Shown here one piece after another: positions 38,150-48,213 of a DNA stretch of 64,000 bases. Both the position numbers and the translations under genes were made by a program. Source of the stretch: Devosia sp. FKR38 (GTDB lineage: Bacteria; Pseudomonadota; Alphaproteobacteria; Rhizobiales; Devosiaceae); contig NZ_STGC01000005.1 of the NCBI RefSeq assembly GCF_005222805.1, forward strand, positions 1,154,456 through 1,218,455, in the 5' to 3' direction. Numbering within the stretch: position 1 is the stretch's first letter; each line of letters begins with the position of its first letter. The notes beneath the pieces were generated by a model. That model was not told the origin of the DNA. It was given only the letters and a program-made list of their open reading frames with translations, and searched no databases.

Positions 38150-38647
38150 GTGCCCACCATTCCCCAGATTGAGGCCAGACCGGCCAAATCCTATGCTTTC
38201 ATCGCCTATTCGGTGCCGATGAGTGCCGTCGCCAAGCCGGCGGACGAGGGCTTTCCGGCCCTGTTTGCCTGGCTGGGGCAGCACGGCATCGCTCCGGTCG
38301 GCGCGCCCTTCTTCAACTACCGCCGCATCGACATGACCGGCACGCTCGATATCGAGGCCGGGGTGGCGGTGAGCCGGCTGGGCGAGGCCAGTGGCCCGAT
38401 CCAATTCGGCACGCTGCCGGCCGGCAAGTTTGTCACCACAACCCACACCGGACCCTATGACCAGCTCTATGACGCCACAGCCATGCTGATCGGCTGGGCC
38501 AAGGAGCGCGGCATTGCCTGGGATGTGACGGAGGCGGCCGATGGCGACCACTTCGCCTGCCGGCTGGAGATCTATGAAACCGACCCGTCCGACGTTCCCG
38601 ACCCGGCCAACTGGGTCACCCGGCTGGAGATCAAGACAGCAGACTAG
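38150..38647 (+). CDS. GyrI-like effector-binding domain protein
   Basis: A 165-residue soluble protein made of one GyrI/AraC effector-binding-like domain, with FFNYRRIDMTGTLDIEAGV near residue 64 and TTHTGPYDQLYDAT near residue 105. It starts with GTG preceded by GAGAGGAGAACA. It has no DNA-binding domain, so it resembles stand-alone small-molecule-binding or hydrolase members of the family. The ligand is unknown. Confidence 0.82.
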   Translation: MPTIPQIEARPAKSYAFIAYSVPMSAVAKPADEGFPALFAWLGQHGIAPVGAPFFNYRRIDMTGTLDIEAGVAVSRLGEASGPIQFGTLPAGKFVTTTHTGPYDQLYDATAMLIGWAKERGIAWDVTEAADGDHFACRLEIYETDPSDVPDPANWVTRLEIKTAD

Positions 38648-38686
38648 CAGCGCGAAGAGCAGCGCCGGAGCAGAGGGGCCAGACAC

Positions 38687-38712
38687 AAAAAAGCGCGGCG
38701 ATGGCCGCGCTT
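38687..38712. terminator. Bidirectional terminator between GyrI-like gene and lexA
   Basis: AAGCGCGGC (38691-38699) pairs with GCCGCGCTT (38704-38712) around GATG. On the minus strand, six T bases follow, so it is a strong end for lexA; on the plus strand the tail is CTTCTC, which is weaker. Confidence 0.85.
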
Positions 38713-38788
38713 CTCATCCAGGCCAGCATCCGCCAGCCGGTGTCTATGTGTCTATCCCGAGCCCGGCGCCGATGCGCCGCCGCTGGGA

Positions 38789-39502
38789 TCAGTACTTGCG
38801 CAACAGACCCACGAGGCGTCCCTGCACCTTGACGCGATCGGGCGGAAAGATGCGGGTCTCATAGGCCGGATTGGCCGCTTCCAGCGCCACGGTATTGCCC
38901 TTGCGGCGCAGGCGCTTGAGCGTGGCTTCTTCATCATCCACCAGAGCCACGATGATTTCGCCGGTGCTGGCCTGGTCCTGCTTTTTGATCAGCACGGTGT
39001 CGCCATCGAAAATGCCGGCGTCGATCATCGAGTCGCCGCGCACTTCGAGCGCATAATGCTCGCCACTGCCCAGCATTTCGGGCGGCACCATGATGGTGTG
39101 CGAATGGTTCTGGATCGCCTCGATGGGCGTACCGGCCGCGATGCGGCCCATGACCGGCACCGAGATGGGGCGGGCATAATCTTCGGCAGCCGACATGCGC
39201 GACGGCGGGCTCGCCACCTTGCCCAGATTGCCCTCGATGACCGATGGCTCAAAGCGCGCCTTGCGGCCGCCGAGCGAGGGGTTCATGGAATCGGGGAGCT
39301 TGACCACTTCGAGCGCGCGGGCCCGGTTGGGCAGTCGGCGGATGAAGCCGCGTTCCTCAAGGGCCGTGATCAGCCGGTGAATGCCCGATTTGGACGCCAG
39401 ATCGAGCGCATCCTTCATCTCGTCGAACGACGGCGGAATACCGCTCTCCTTCATCCGCTCGTGGATGAACATCAGCAGCTCGTGTTGTTTGCGCGTGAGC
39501 AT
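38789..39502 (-). CDS. lexA: LexA repressor, SOS response regulator
   Basis: A 237-residue repressor. The winged helix-turn-helix is at residues about 1-65, with [20 protein letters not shown]. The self-cleavage site is Ala-Gly in RIAAGTP near residue 124, Ser of GDSMIDAG near residue 157 is the nucleophile and Lys of DEEATLKRL near residue 195 the general base. Two LexA boxes lie just upstream, so it is autoregulated. A strong terminator follows, so it is a single-gene unit. Confidence 0.96.
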   Translation of the reverse strand: MLTRKQHELLMFIHERMKESGIPPSFDEMKDALDLASKSGIHRLITALEERGFIRRLPNRARALEVVKLPDSMNPSLGGRKARFEPSVIEGNLGKVASPPSRMSAAEDYARPISVPVMGRIAAGTPIEAIQNHSHTIMVPPEMLGSGEHYALEVRGDSMIDAGIFDGDTVLIKKQDQASTGEIIVALVDDEEATLKRLRRKGNTVALEAANPAYETRIFPPDRVKVQGRLVGLLRKY

Positions 39503-39524
39503 GGGCCCCTCGGGGAGAGAATCG

Positions 39525-39539
39525 GAACATAGACAGAAC
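39525..39539 (-). promoter_or_regulatory. LexA box, first copy
   Basis: On the minus strand the sequence reads GTTC-TGTCTAT-GTTC, a perfect match to the alphaproteobacterial consensus GTTC-N7-GTTC. It starts 23 bases upstream of the lexA start codon. Confidence 0.92.
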
Positions 39540-39549
39540 GACTATACGT

Positions 39550-39564
39550 GTTCCAGTTATGTTC
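39550..39564 (+). promoter_or_regulatory. LexA box, second copy
   Basis: GTTC-CAGTTAT-GTTC on the plus strand is a second perfect match to the consensus, on the opposite strand and ten bases from the first. Two adjacent boxes would allow tight autoregulation of lexA. Confidence 0.88.
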
Positions 39565-39609
39565 TGCAATATCCCCGCAAAATCCAGCCCTTGACGTTGG
39601 GCTGGATGC

Positions 39610-40812
39610 TCAGAACGCGTCGATCACCACGGTCTCGACAAGCGCGCCGACCGGCTGCCCGGGATCATGCTCGGGCTGCACGATCAGGAGCTCGGCCGCG
39701 GCCAGCGACGAGGTATGGCCGCTGTCGGTCTGGCTGATGGGCAGAGCCATCGGGCCCGTGGCTGTATGGACCAGCTGGGCGCGCATGAAATGGCGCCGGG
39801 CGGTGTTGGCCGTGGTCGGGCCGGCCAGCGGCAGATGCCAGACCGGCTGCGGCGCAAGGCCCAGCCAGGCGCGCAGGGCTGGCTTGATGAAGGCAATGGC
39901 GGTGACCATGGCCGAAACCGGATTGCCCGGCAGGCCAAACACCAGCGTCTTGCCGCGGGTGCCGAACATCAGCGGCTTGCCCGGGCGCATATTGATGCGC
40001 CAGAAATCGAGCGTCACGCCGAGTTCGAGCAGAATTTCCTGGACGATATCATGCTCGCCCACGCTGGCGCCGCCGGTGGTGATGACCACATCGGGCTGCG
40101 TGGCAAAGATCGCTTCGAGCTTGGCGCGCAACTGGGCGCGGTCGTCGCGGGCGATGCCATGGTCGGCAATGGTCTCGGCATAGGGGGCCAGAAGCGGCGC
40201 GAGGCCAAAACTGTTGGAGGCAATGATCTGGTCGGGCCCCAATACGGCGCCGGGCAGTTCGAGCTCGTCGCCTGTGGCCAAAAGAGCCAGGCGCGGCCGC
40301 CGCGCTACGACCAGCTCGGGCGCATTTGCGGCGGCGGCGACAGCCAGCTGCATGGCGGTGAGCCGGACGCCAGGATCGAGCAGGCGCTGACCCCGGGCAA
40401 AATCGCTGCCCAGCGGCCGCACGCTGCGGCCGGGCTGCGGCTGGCTGGAGAAGCGCACGAGGTCGCCCTCGGCCACGGCCTCTTCCTGCATGATGACGGC
40501 ATCGGCACCGGCGGGCAGGGGCGCGCCGGTGAAGATGCGCACGGTTTCCCCCGCGCCGACCTGGCCAGCAAAGCCGGCGCCAGCCTGCGCCATGCCGATG
40601 CGGCGCAGCGCATGGCCGGGCACGATATCGGCGGCGCGCACGGCATAGCCATCCATGGCACTGGCGGGAAACGGCGGCTGATCATGCCCGGCGCGCAGCG
40701 GCGCAAAGAGGACGCGGCCGGCGGCCGCGGCCAGCGGCACGGCCTCGCCTGTTGGCACAGGCACCCGCGCCAGAATGGCGGCAATGGCGTCTTCGACGGG
40801 GAGCAGGCTCAT
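39610..40812 (-). CDS. moeA: Molybdopterin molybdenumtransferase
   Basis: A 400-residue enzyme that inserts molybdate into adenylated molybdopterin. It has the N-terminal MoeA region with AMDGYAVRA (residues about 52-60), the MoCF-binding domain with TTGGASVGEHDIVQE near residue 244 and the PGKPLMFG and GLPGNPVSAM motifs near 277-297. The start overlaps the moaC stop by four bases (40809-40812), so moaC and moeA are coupled with the trp genes upstream. Confidence 0.95.
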   Translation of the reverse strand: MSLLPVEDAIAAILARVPVPTGEAVPLAAAAGRVLFAPLRAGHDQPPFPASAMDGYAVRAADIVPGHALRRIGMAQAGAGFAGQVGAGETVRIFTGAPLPAGADAVIMQEEAVAEGDLVRFSSQPQPGRSVRPLGSDFARGQRLLDPGVRLTAMQLAVAAAANAPELVVARRPRLALLATGDELELPGAVLGPDQIIASNSFGLAPLLAPYAETIADHGIARDDRAQLRAKLEAIFATQPDVVITTGGASVGEHDIVQEILLELGVTLDFWRINMRPGKPLMFGTRGKTLVFGLPGNPVSAMVTAIAFIKPALRAWLGLAPQPVWHLPLAGPTTANTARRHFMRAQLVHTATGPMALPISQTDSGHTSSLAAAELLIVQPEHDPGQPVGALVETVVIDAF

Positions 40813-41300
40813 GGCGCAGCGGGCTCGTCGCGCTGGAAATCACCCGATTTGCCGCCGGATTTGGCCAGCAGGCACAGATCGGTAATGACCATGGCGCGGT
40901 CGATGGCCTTGGCCATGTCATAAAGGGTCAGCGCGGCAGTGGAGGCCGCGACCAGGGCCTCCATTTCCACCCCGGTCTGCCCGGTCGTCTCGGCTGTCGC
41001 TTCGATGCGGATGGTGTCGTCGCCCTGCGCAGAAATGTCGACGCTGACCTTGGTCAGCGCGATGGGGTGGCAGAGCGGGATCAGCTCGGCGGTCTTTTTG
41101 GCACCCATGATGCCGGCAATGCGGGCAACGGCCAGGGCGTCGCCCTTCTTGAGCCCGCCGCCCATGATGGTGGCAATGGTGGCCGGCTGGCCGACCAGCA
41201 GCGCCTGGGCCACGGCCCGGCGATGGGTAACCGCCTTGTCACCGATGTCGACGATGCGGGCTTCGCCCTTCTCGTTGAGATGGGTCAGCCCGCCGGCCAT
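40809..41300 (-). CDS. moaC: Cyclic pyranopterin monophosphate synthase
   Basis: A 163-residue enzyme of molybdenum cofactor synthesis that works with MoaA on GTP. LTHLNEKGEARIVDIGDK is the N-terminal hallmark (residues about 5-22), ELIPLCHPIALTKV near residue 73 carries the active-site Cys-His, and EMEALVAASTAALTLYDM near residue 116 is conserved. It begins one base inside the trpC stop codon, so it is part of the same transcript. Confidence 0.95.
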   Translation of the reverse strand: MAGGLTHLNEKGEARIVDIGDKAVTHRRAVAQALLVGQPATIATIMGGGLKKGDALAVARIAGIMGAKKTAELIPLCHPIALTKVSVDISAQGDDTIRIEATAETTGQTGVEMEALVAASTAALTLYDMAKAIDRAMVITDLCLLAKSGGKSGDFQRDEPAAP

Positions 41301-42112
41301 CAGCGGGCGGCCTGCGGCGTGCCCATGAGCAGCGCGCGGGTGGCCGCGGCCACATCGTCATGCCGCATCAGGCTTTCACCCACCAGGAACGTGCCAATGC
41401 CGGCCTCGGAATCGAGCCGCACCAGATCGGCATGGCCGCCGATGCCGCTTTCGCTGACCAGCAGCGTCCCCTTGGGCACGCCCACGGCCAGGTTGATCGA
41501 GGTCTGCAGCGTCGTCTCGAAGGTACGCAGATTGCGGTTGTTGATGCCGATGAAGCCAGCGCCCAGCGCCAGGGCGCGGTCGAGCTCGAGCTGGTTATGC
41601 ACCTCGACCAGGGCATCCATCTTCCACTCTTCGGCGGCGTCGAGCAGATAGCGCGCCACGTCATCGCCCACGGCATCGAGAATGATCAGAATGCAGTCGG
41701 CGCCCCAGGCGCGGGCTTCGGCGACCTGATAGGTCTCGAACAAAAAGTCCTTGCGCAGCACCGGAAGCTGCGTCGCCGCACGGGCTTCGATCAGATAGCT
41801 GGGCGAGCCCTGAAAGCTCGGCCGGTCGGTGAGCACCGAGAGACAGGCCGCGCCGGCCATTTCATAGCTGCGGGCTATCTCGGCCGGGTTGAAATCGGCG
41901 CGGATCAGGCCCTTGGAGGGGCTGGCCTTCTTCACCTCGGCAATCAGGGCATATTGGCCGGCGGCGCGCTTGGCCTTGATGGCCTTGACGAAACCGCGCG
42001 GCGCGGGCTGGTCATGGGCCTGTGCCACCACCTCGGCCCAGGGCCGCATGGCCTTGGCCGCCGCGATTTCCTCGCGCTTGTAGAGCTCGATCTGCTTGAG
42101 AATATCGGTCAT
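41300..42112 (-). CDS. trpC: Indole-3-glycerol phosphate synthase
   Basis: A 270-residue TIM-barrel enzyme of tryptophan synthesis. [14 protein letters not shown] near residue 60 has the catalytic Lys, [16 protein letters not shown] near 119 a second Lys, and [14 protein letters not shown] near 192 the Asn-rich loop. Overlaps trpD by four bases. It is not fused to trpF as in some bacteria. Confidence 0.96.
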   Translation of the reverse strand: MTDILKQIELYKREEIAAAKAMRPWAEVVAQAHDQPAPRGFVKAIKAKRAAGQYALIAEVKKASPSKGLIRADFNPAEIARSYEMAGAACLSVLTDRPSFQGSPSYLIEARAATQLPVLRKDFLFETYQVAEARAWGADCILIILDAVGDDVARYLLDAAEEWKMDALVEVHNQLELDRALALGAGFIGINNRNLRTFETTLQTSINLAVGVPKGTLLVSESGIGGHADLVRLDSEAGIGTFLVGESLMRHDDVAAATRALLMGTPQAAR

Positions 42113-43128
42113 GCCTGTCGTCCGTTCGATACCGCCACGAGCCGGGCGAGTGTGTCCTTGGCCTTGCCGGTGTCGATCACGTCCCGCGCCATGGCAATGC
42201 CGTCGTCAATTGTGGTCACCTTGTCGGCCACCAGGAGCGCCGCGCCGGCATTGAGCAGCACGATGTCGCGGTAGGCGCTGGGCTTGCCATCGAGCAGGGC
42301 GTGCATCGCAACAGCGTTATCCGCCGGGTCGCCGCCGCGCAGATCGTCCAGCGTTGCCCGCGGCAGGCCAAACTGCTCGGGTGTGATTTCAAAGGTGGTC
42401 AGGCTCCCGCCCTCGATCTGGGCGACATGGGTCGGCCCCGTCGTGGTGATTTCATCCAGCCCGTCGCTACCATGCACAACCCAGGCCTTGATGGCGCGAT
42501 TGGCGAGCAGCGCTGCCGCCACCGGCTCGACCCAGCGCTCATCATAGACGCCCAGCAGATAGCGGCGAACGCCAGCTGGATTGGACTGAGGGCCAAGGAG
42601 GTTGAACAGCGTTCGCGTGCCGAGCTCGGCGCGCGAGGGGCCGACATGGCGCATGGCCGGGTGATGGCTGGGCGCAAACATGAAGCCGATGCCGGCGCTG
42701 CCAACGCAGGCGCCGATCTCGACCGGGGTGAGGTCAAGCTTGACGCCCAGGGCCTCAAGCACCTGCGAGGCGCCGGACTTGGACGACAGCGCGCGATTGC
42801 CATGCTTGGCCACCGGAACGCCTGAGGCTGCCACGACAATGGCGCTGGCCGTGGAGATATTGAGCGTACCAGCGCCGTCACCACCGGTGCCAACGATGTC
42901 GATGGCCCCCTCGGGCGCGGTCACCGGCACCATTTGTTCACGCAGGATAGAAACGGCGGCAGCGATCTCCACCACAGTCTCACCCTTGACGCGCATGCCC
43001 ATCAGGAAGGCGCCAATCTGGCTGGGGGTCGCTTCGCCGGCCATGATGATGCGCATGACGCCGCGCATTTCCTCGCCGGTCAGATCGCGACCTTCGGCGA
43101 TCTTGCTCAGGGCTTGCTTGATGTCCAT
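42109..43128 (-). CDS. trpD: Anthranilate phosphoribosyltransferase
   Basis: A 339-residue enzyme transferring phosphoribose to anthranilate. It has [14 protein letters not shown] near residue 81 (the PRPP-binding loop), [14 protein letters not shown] near 107 and a conserved LLGPQSNPA near 175. The ATG at 43128 shares bases with the trpG stop (TGATG); a GTG at 43131 is the next upstream in-frame codon but is less likely. Confidence 0.96.
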   Translation of the reverse strand: MDIKQALSKIAEGRDLTGEEMRGVMRIIMAGEATPSQIGAFLMGMRVKGETVVEIAAAVSILREQMVPVTAPEGAIDIVGTGGDGAGTLNISTASAIVVAASGVPVAKHGNRALSSKSGASQVLEALGVKLDLTPVEIGACVGSAGIGFMFAPSHHPAMRHVGPSRAELGTRTLFNLLGPQSNPAGVRRYLLGVYDERWVEPVAAALLANRAIKAWVVHGSDGLDEITTTGPTHVAQIEGGSLTTFEITPEQFGLPRATLDDLRGGDPADNAVAMHALLDGKPSAYRDIVLLNAGAALLVADKVTTIDDGIAMARDVIDTGKAKDTLARLVAVSNGRQA

Positions 43129-43727
43129 CACGCGGCTCGCTTGAGGTTGAAGTCGCGGGCAATGTCGAGGAAGTTCTGCAGGAGAGCGTGGCCGTTCTCG
43201 CTGGCGATGCTCTCGGGATGGAACTGCACGCCATGGACGGGCAGGGTCTTGTGCTGCATGCCCATGATCAGCCCGTCATCGGTGGTGGCGGTGACTTCGA
43301 GCACATCGGGCAGGCTTTCGCGGCGCACGAGCAGCGAGTGATAGCGCGTGGCCTCAAAATCATTGTTGAGGCCACGGAACAGGCCCTTGCCGGTGTGGTG
43401 GATCTTGGAGGTCTTGCCATGCACCAGATGGGGCGCGCGGATCACTTCGCCGCCCAGCGCCTGGCCCATGGCCTGATGACCCAGGCACACGCCGAGCATG
43501 GGGATCTCGCCCTTGAAGCGTTCGATGGCCGCCAGGCAGATGCCGGCCTCATTGGGCGTGCAGGGGCCGGGCGACAGCACAATGGCCTCGGGCGCCACGG
43601 CGGCGATCTCATCGAGCGTGATCTTGTCGTTGCGCACGACGGTGATGTCGGCACCCAGTTCGCCCAGGAAATGCACGAGATTGTAGGTAAAGCTGTCGTA
43701 ATTATCGATGACGAGGGTCTTGGTCAT
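43128..43727 (-). CDS. trpG: Anthranilate synthase glutamine amidotransferase component
   Basis: A 199-residue class I amidotransferase. The nucleophile is in [10 protein letters not shown] (Cys80), and the His-Glu pair is in [10 protein letters not shown] near residue 170. [19 protein letters not shown] is the usual N-terminus. It is separate from trpE, unlike the fused trpEG of many rhizobia. It works with TrpE encoded 80 bases upstream. Confidence 0.96.
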   Translation of the reverse strand: MTKTLVIDNYDSFTYNLVHFLGELGADITVVRNDKITLDEIAAVAPEAIVLSPGPCTPNEAGICLAAIERFKGEIPMLGVCLGHQAMGQALGGEVIRAPHLVHGKTSKIHHTGKGLFRGLNNDFEATRYHSLLVRRESLPDVLEVTATTDDGLIMGMQHKTLPVHGVQFHPESIASENGHALLQNFLDIARDFNLKRAA

Positions 43728-43807
43728 TGGGCCTGTCCCTGAAAATTGGCTCTGCTGCTGCGTTCAGAACCAGCGCCGCCATCGCGATTGAAACTTGCCT
43801 GCCACAC

Positions 43808-45325
43808 TCATTGCCCGATCCTCGCCTCGCCAGCATAGCGTAGCGCTTCCTCGGCGGCGCTGAAAAGGGCGCGGGCCTTGTTTTCGCATTCCATCTGCTC
43901 GAGTTCGGGCACGCTGTCGGCGACAATGCCGGCGCCGGCCTGCACATGCAGCTTACCATCCTTGAGGATGGCGGTGCGCAGCACGATACAAGTGTCCATG
44001 GTGCCATCGGCGCCGAAATAGCCGACGCAGCCGCCATAGATGCCGCGGCGCGACTTTTCCAGCTCGTCGATGATCTCCATGGCTCGCACTTTGGGCGCGC
44101 CCGAGACGGTGCCGGCGGGAAAGCCCGCCGAAAGCGCGTCAACGAAGTCATATTTGGGATCGAGCACGCCCACCACATTGGAGACGATGTGCATGACGTG
44201 GGAGTAGTATTCGAGGAAGAACTTGTCGGTGACCTTGACCGTGCCGGTCTTGGCGACGCGGCCGACGTCATTGCGGCCCAGATCGAGCAGCATCAGATGC
44301 TCGGCCAGTTCCTTGGGGTCGCTGAGCAGTTCTGCCGCCAGCTCCTGATCGCGCGTCGGGGTGGCGCCGCGCTTGCGGGTGCCGGCGATCGGCCGGATGG
44401 TGACTTCGCCATCCTGCACCCGCACCAGGATTTCCGGGCTCGAACCGGCCACGGCAAAGCCGCCGAAATCGAGGAAATACATGTAGGGGCTGGGATTGGT
44501 GCGGCGCAGCGCGCGATAGAGCGCGGTGGGCGGCAGGCTGAAATCGGCCGAGAAGCGCTGGCTCAGCACCACCTGGAAAATGTCCCCGGCCGTGATGTAC
44601 TCCTTGGCCCGCGCCACCATGGCGAAATACTCGTCCCTGGAGGTATTGCTGGTGACCGCAATGGTTTCGAGGTCGGGCAGGACAGGGGTGGTCGGCATGG
44701 CGCGGCCGAGCCGGTCGATAGCGTCGTCAATGCGGCCCTGGGCGGCCTCATAGGCCTGGCGGGCCGAAACGCCCGACCGCACATAGACCGGCGCGGTCAG
44801 ATAGAGCTCGTCCTTAAGCGTATCGAAGATGGCCAGCAGCGAGGGACGCATCAGCACCGCCTCGGGCGTATCGATGTCCGTCGGATTGCTGTCGGGCAGC
44901 ACTTCCATATAGCGGACCATCTCATAGCCCAGATAGCCATAGACGCCGGCGGACTGCGGCGGCAGGCCGGGCGGCACTTCGATGGCGCTGTCGGCCACCA
45001 GATGGCGCAGGGCATCGAGCGGCAACGCGGGCAGGGGCTCGAAACCGGTGTCGCTGAGCTGGGCATTGCGATTGATGCTGGCGGTGCCCCCCTCGACCTT
45101 GAGGATCACATCTGGCAATAGGCCAATGATCGAGTAGCGGCCCCGCACGGCGGCATCCTGCACCGACTCAAGCAGGAAGGTGTTCTTCCGGCCCTGCGCC
45201 AGCTTGAGATAGGTGCCAACGGGCGTCTCGAGGTCGGCCACGATGCGACGCCAGACGATCTGCGACTTCCCGGCATCATATTGCGCGCAGAAGTGCTGAA
45301 AATCGACGTCGACCATCGTGTTCAT
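43808..45325 (-). CDS. trpE: Anthranilate synthase component I
   Basis: A 505-residue chorismate-using enzyme. The C-terminal catalytic domain has FQVVLSQRFSADF near residue 251, PEILVRVQDGEVTIRPIAGT near 302, and GAPKVRAMEIIDELE near 410. An N-terminal region with SIIGLLPDVILKVEGG is present. No leader peptide or attenuator is visible: the upstream PpiD-like gene ends 30 bases before the start. It is probably transcribed with trpG, D and C. Confidence 0.95.
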   Translation of the reverse strand: MNTMVDVDFQHFCAQYDAGKSQIVWRRIVADLETPVGTYLKLAQGRKNTFLLESVQDAAVRGRYSIIGLLPDVILKVEGGTASINRNAQLSDTGFEPLPALPLDALRHLVADSAIEVPPGLPPQSAGVYGYLGYEMVRYMEVLPDSNPTDIDTPEAVLMRPSLLAIFDTLKDELYLTAPVYVRSGVSARQAYEAAQGRIDDAIDRLGRAMPTTPVLPDLETIAVTSNTSRDEYFAMVARAKEYITAGDIFQVVLSQRFSADFSLPPTALYRALRRTNPSPYMYFLDFGGFAVAGSSPEILVRVQDGEVTIRPIAGTRKRGATPTRDQELAAELLSDPKELAEHLMLLDLGRNDVGRVAKTGTVKVTDKFFLEYYSHVMHIVSNVVGVLDPKYDFVDALSAGFPAGTVSGAPKVRAMEIIDELEKSRRGIYGGCVGYFGADGTMDTCIVLRTAILKDGKLHVQAGAGIVADSVPELEQMECENKARALFSAAEEALRYAGEARIGQ

Positions 45326-45354
45326 ATCCGGTTTGGGGTTGGGCCGGCCTGTAC

Positions 45355-47226
45355 TTACAGGCCGGTATTGACGGCAAGGATCTGATTGATCGCCTGCTGG
45401 TTGATGCGGAGTCCGGCGTCGTCGCGCACGGCGGTGACGAAATCACCATAGAGGCCGACGCGAACCTCGTTTTCGAGGCTCTTGCCGGCATTGGCTTCGA
45501 GCGCACCTTCGGCGGCGACCAGATCAACGACCTGGAACACCACATATTCGCCGCTCTCGCTCACGGCCGTGCCGTGATGCTTGGCGTCGCCGGCAAAGGC
45601 CGCTGCGGCCACGGTGGCGTCAATGGTGCCATCCTCGGCCCCAAAGCGGGTGAAGGGCGAGCTGAGCTGCGGGAAGAGGCTATAGGCGGACGCGACATCG
45701 GCCAGGGGCGTGCCGGCATCGAGCTTGGCCACGGCGTCGGCCGTTGCGGCCAGCAGCGCGGCATTGCTGCGCTCGGTGGTCAGGGCAGCGACAACATCGT
45801 CATGCACCTCGTCCAGCGTCTGGTCGCGGGCCGGATCGACGGCGGTCAGATCGAAATAGAGATTGCCGCTGCCGGCCAGGGGAATGGCCGAGGTGAGCTG
45901 GCCCTGCTCGGCCTTGAAGATGGCCTGGCTGACGCGGGGCACGTCGGCGCTATCCAGATCGGGCAGCACGCTGAGCTCGCTGCCGCCGGCGGTGACCTTG
46001 GCATCATAGAGTTTGAGGCCGAAGCGCTGGGCGATTTCGCTGAGCGGACGGAAGGCAGCGCGCAGTTCCTCAATCTGGTCCTGCACATCAGCGATTTCAT
46101 TGCGGGCCTGCACGCGAGCCAGGTCCTGGGCGATCTGCGCGCTGGCTTCGTCCAGCGTCGGCACACCGCCGGCCTCGATGGCCGAGACATGCACGGCACG
46201 CTTGCCGGCAACGCCGTCAACGATGACGAACGCGCCCTGGGCGAGGCCAAAGGCGGCCGTGGCGAGGTTGGTGTCGGTGATATCGGCCTGGGCCAGCGTG
46301 CCCAGATCGGTGGCGGTCAGGCCATTGTCGGTGACCAGCGTCTCAAAGGGCGTGCCGGCAGCGAGCCCGGCTTCAAAGGCGGCCAGCTGGGTATCGTTGA
46401 GCACGACCTGCTGGATGGTGCGGCGCTCGGCCTTGGTCAGATTGGCCTTGGTGCGCTCATATTCGGCGGCGATCGCCTCTGGCGTGATCACCTTGGTGGC
46501 AGCCAGATCGGCCGGCGACAGGCGCAGCATCTGCACCGTCCGGGTCTCGACCGTGCGGAACTCGGACTGGTGATCCTTGAGATAGCTGGCCAGCTCGTCC
46601 TCGGTGGGGGCCGCAGGGGCCGGCAGATTGGCATCGGTCAGCACGAAATAATCCACCGTGCGCTGGTCGGCGGCATAGCGGTTGATCAGGCTCGAGGCGG
46701 TGCTGCTCAGCGTGGTGTCGGCGAACAGGCTCAGAATCAGCTGCTGGCGGCGCGCCGCATTGCGCTGATCATCGAAATATTCGGACTCGGTGAAGCCGCT
46801 GCGGGCCAGCACCTGCTTGAAGGCGGTGGGATCGAAATTGCCCAGCGTGCCCTGGAAGGCCGGATCCTGCCGCAGCATTTCGCTGAGCTTCTTGTCCGAT
46901 GCGCCCAGGCCGAACTGGTCGGCGAGCTGGTCGAGCGCCGCATCCTGCGACAGGCTCTGCAGCACGGTGGAGGGAATGCCAAAGCTCATGGCCTGCTCGG
47001 CGGTCGGCATCTGGCCGATCTGCTGGGCGACCTGGTTGAGCTGCGCCTGATAGGCGCGCTGGAAGCTGCGCAGCGAGATGTCCTGGTTGCCCACCTTGCC
47101 CACCGAAGTGGTATTGAGACCACCGATCACATTGTTGACGCCAAAGCCCGCTATGCCCACCAAAAGGAACGCTCCCATGATCTTGCCGGGCCAGGATTTC
47201 GCAAAACCGCGCAAACTATCGAGCAT
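45355..47226 (-). CDS. SurA/PpiD-type peptidylprolyl isomerase, membrane-anchored chaperone
   Basis: A 623-residue periplasmic folding factor. One membrane helix (residues about 15-35, WPGKIMGAFLLVGIAGFGVN) anchors a large periplasmic part with a SurA_N-like region (residues 40-200) and a parvulin-like domain near residues 255-385. The fold is that of PpiD. The parvulin motifs are weak, so isomerase activity is uncertain. It is divergent from tpiA and lies upstream of trpE. Confidence 0.82.
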   Translation of the reverse strand: MLDSLRGFAKSWPGKIMGAFLLVGIAGFGVNNVIGGLNTTSVGKVGNQDISLRSFQRAYQAQLNQVAQQIGQMPTAEQAMSFGIPSTVLQSLSQDAALDQLADQFGLGASDKKLSEMLRQDPAFQGTLGNFDPTAFKQVLARSGFTESEYFDDQRNAARRQQLILSLFADTTLSSTASSLINRYAADQRTVDYFVLTDANLPAPAAPTEDELASYLKDHQSEFRTVETRTVQMLRLSPADLAATKVITPEAIAAEYERTKANLTKAERRTIQQVVLNDTQLAAFEAGLAAGTPFETLVTDNGLTATDLGTLAQADITDTNLATAAFGLAQGAFVIVDGVAGKRAVHVSAIEAGGVPTLDEASAQIAQDLARVQARNEIADVQDQIEELRAAFRPLSEIAQRFGLKLYDAKVTAGGSELSVLPDLDSADVPRVSQAIFKAEQGQLTSAIPLAGSGNLYFDLTAVDPARDQTLDEVHDDVVAALTTERSNAALLAATADAVAKLDAGTPLADVASAYSLFPQLSSPFTRFGAEDGTIDATVAAAAFAGDAKHHGTAVSESGEYVVFQVVDLVAAEGALEANAGKSLENEVRVGLYGDFVTAVRDDAGLRINQQAINQILAVNTGL

Positions 47227-47350
47227 ATCGAGCGTTCCGTTTCAGAGACTTGAGCCTTTACCACAGTGGTGGCAGGGCATTAGTAATCCATTTTGACAGC
47301 CGGGGTTAGGGCAATCCCCGTTCCGGTGCAAGAGGCAGGAGAAGCAAACA

Positions 47351-48106
47351 GTGACCACGACAATATCGCCGCTGATCGCAGGGAACTGGAAAATGAACGG
47401 GTTGCGGGGGGCGCTGGACGAGATATCGGCGCTCGCAGCCCTGCTCACCACCGGTGAATCCCCGCGTGCGCTCGTGGTTATCTGCCCACCAGCCACCATT
47501 TTATCGGAAGTGTGCCAGCTCGGCGCCACCGCCGGCATCCTGGCCGGTGGCCAGGACTGTCACGCCCAGGCCTCGGGCGCCCATACCGGCGACATTTCGG
47601 CCGCCATGCTTGCCGATGCCGGTGCCCAATATGTGATCGTGGGGCACTCCGAGCGCCGCGCCAACCATGGCGAGACCGATGCCATCGTGCGCGCCAAGGG
47701 CGAACAGGCTATCGGCGCCGGCCTCAAGCCGATCATCTGCGTGGGCGAAACCGAAGCCCAGCGCGACAGCGGCCAGGCGGAATCGGTGGTGGCCGAACAG
47801 CTGGCCGGCTCGGTGCCGGACGCAGCGGGCCTGCATGAGGTCATCATTGCCTATGAGCCGATCTGGGCCATCGGCACCGGCCGCACCCCGACCAATGACG
47901 ACATCGCCCGCATGCATGCCAATATCCGCCAGCAGCTGGTATCGCGCTTTGCCGAGACCGGCATGACCATCCGCATTCTCTATGGCGGCTCGCTCAAGCC
48001 GCAGAATGCCCGCGAGATCCTGGCGGTGGACAATGTCAACGGGGGCCTGGTCGGTGGCGCCAGCCTCTTGGCAAAGGACTTCTACACCATTATTTCCGCC
48101 GTCTAG
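47351..48106 (+). CDS. tpiA: Triose-phosphate isomerase
   Basis: A 251-residue glycolytic TIM barrel. AGNWKMNG supplies the Asn-Lys pair (N12, K14), VGHSERR the catalytic His near residue 97, and [10 protein letters not shown] the catalytic Glu near residue 171. It starts with GTG after AGGAGAAG. Residue YGGSL near 217 is the phosphate loop. Confidence 0.97.
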   Translation: MTTTISPLIAGNWKMNGLRGALDEISALAALLTTGESPRALVVICPPATILSEVCQLGATAGILAGGQDCHAQASGAHTGDISAAMLADAGAQYVIVGHSERRANHGETDAIVRAKGEQAIGAGLKPIICVGETEAQRDSGQAESVVAEQLAGSVPDAAGLHEVIIAYEPIWAIGTGRTPTNDDIARMHANIRQQLVSRFAETGMTIRILYGGSLKPQNAREILAVDNVNGGLVGGASLLAKDFYTIISAV

Positions 48107-48119
48107 ACGGTGACTGCCT

Positions 48120-48148
48120 GAGGCCGGCCGGAAAATCGGCCCGGCCTC
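48120..48148 (+). terminator. Hairpin after tpiA
   Basis: GAGGCCGG (48120-48127) pairs with CCGGCCTC (48141-48148), with an inner CCG/CGG pair and a single bulge. There is no T run, so a partial effect is likely before secG. Confidence 0.4.
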
Positions 48149-48213
48149 TGGCAATTACGACCCGAGGCGTGTATGACGCGCCATCTTTTGACAGACCAAT
48201 AGACTGAGACACG

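Noticed and set aside
43702..44271. Minus-strand open frame between trpG and trpE
   Set aside because: It is a different reading frame over trpE; the annotated trpE frame has all catalytic motifs.
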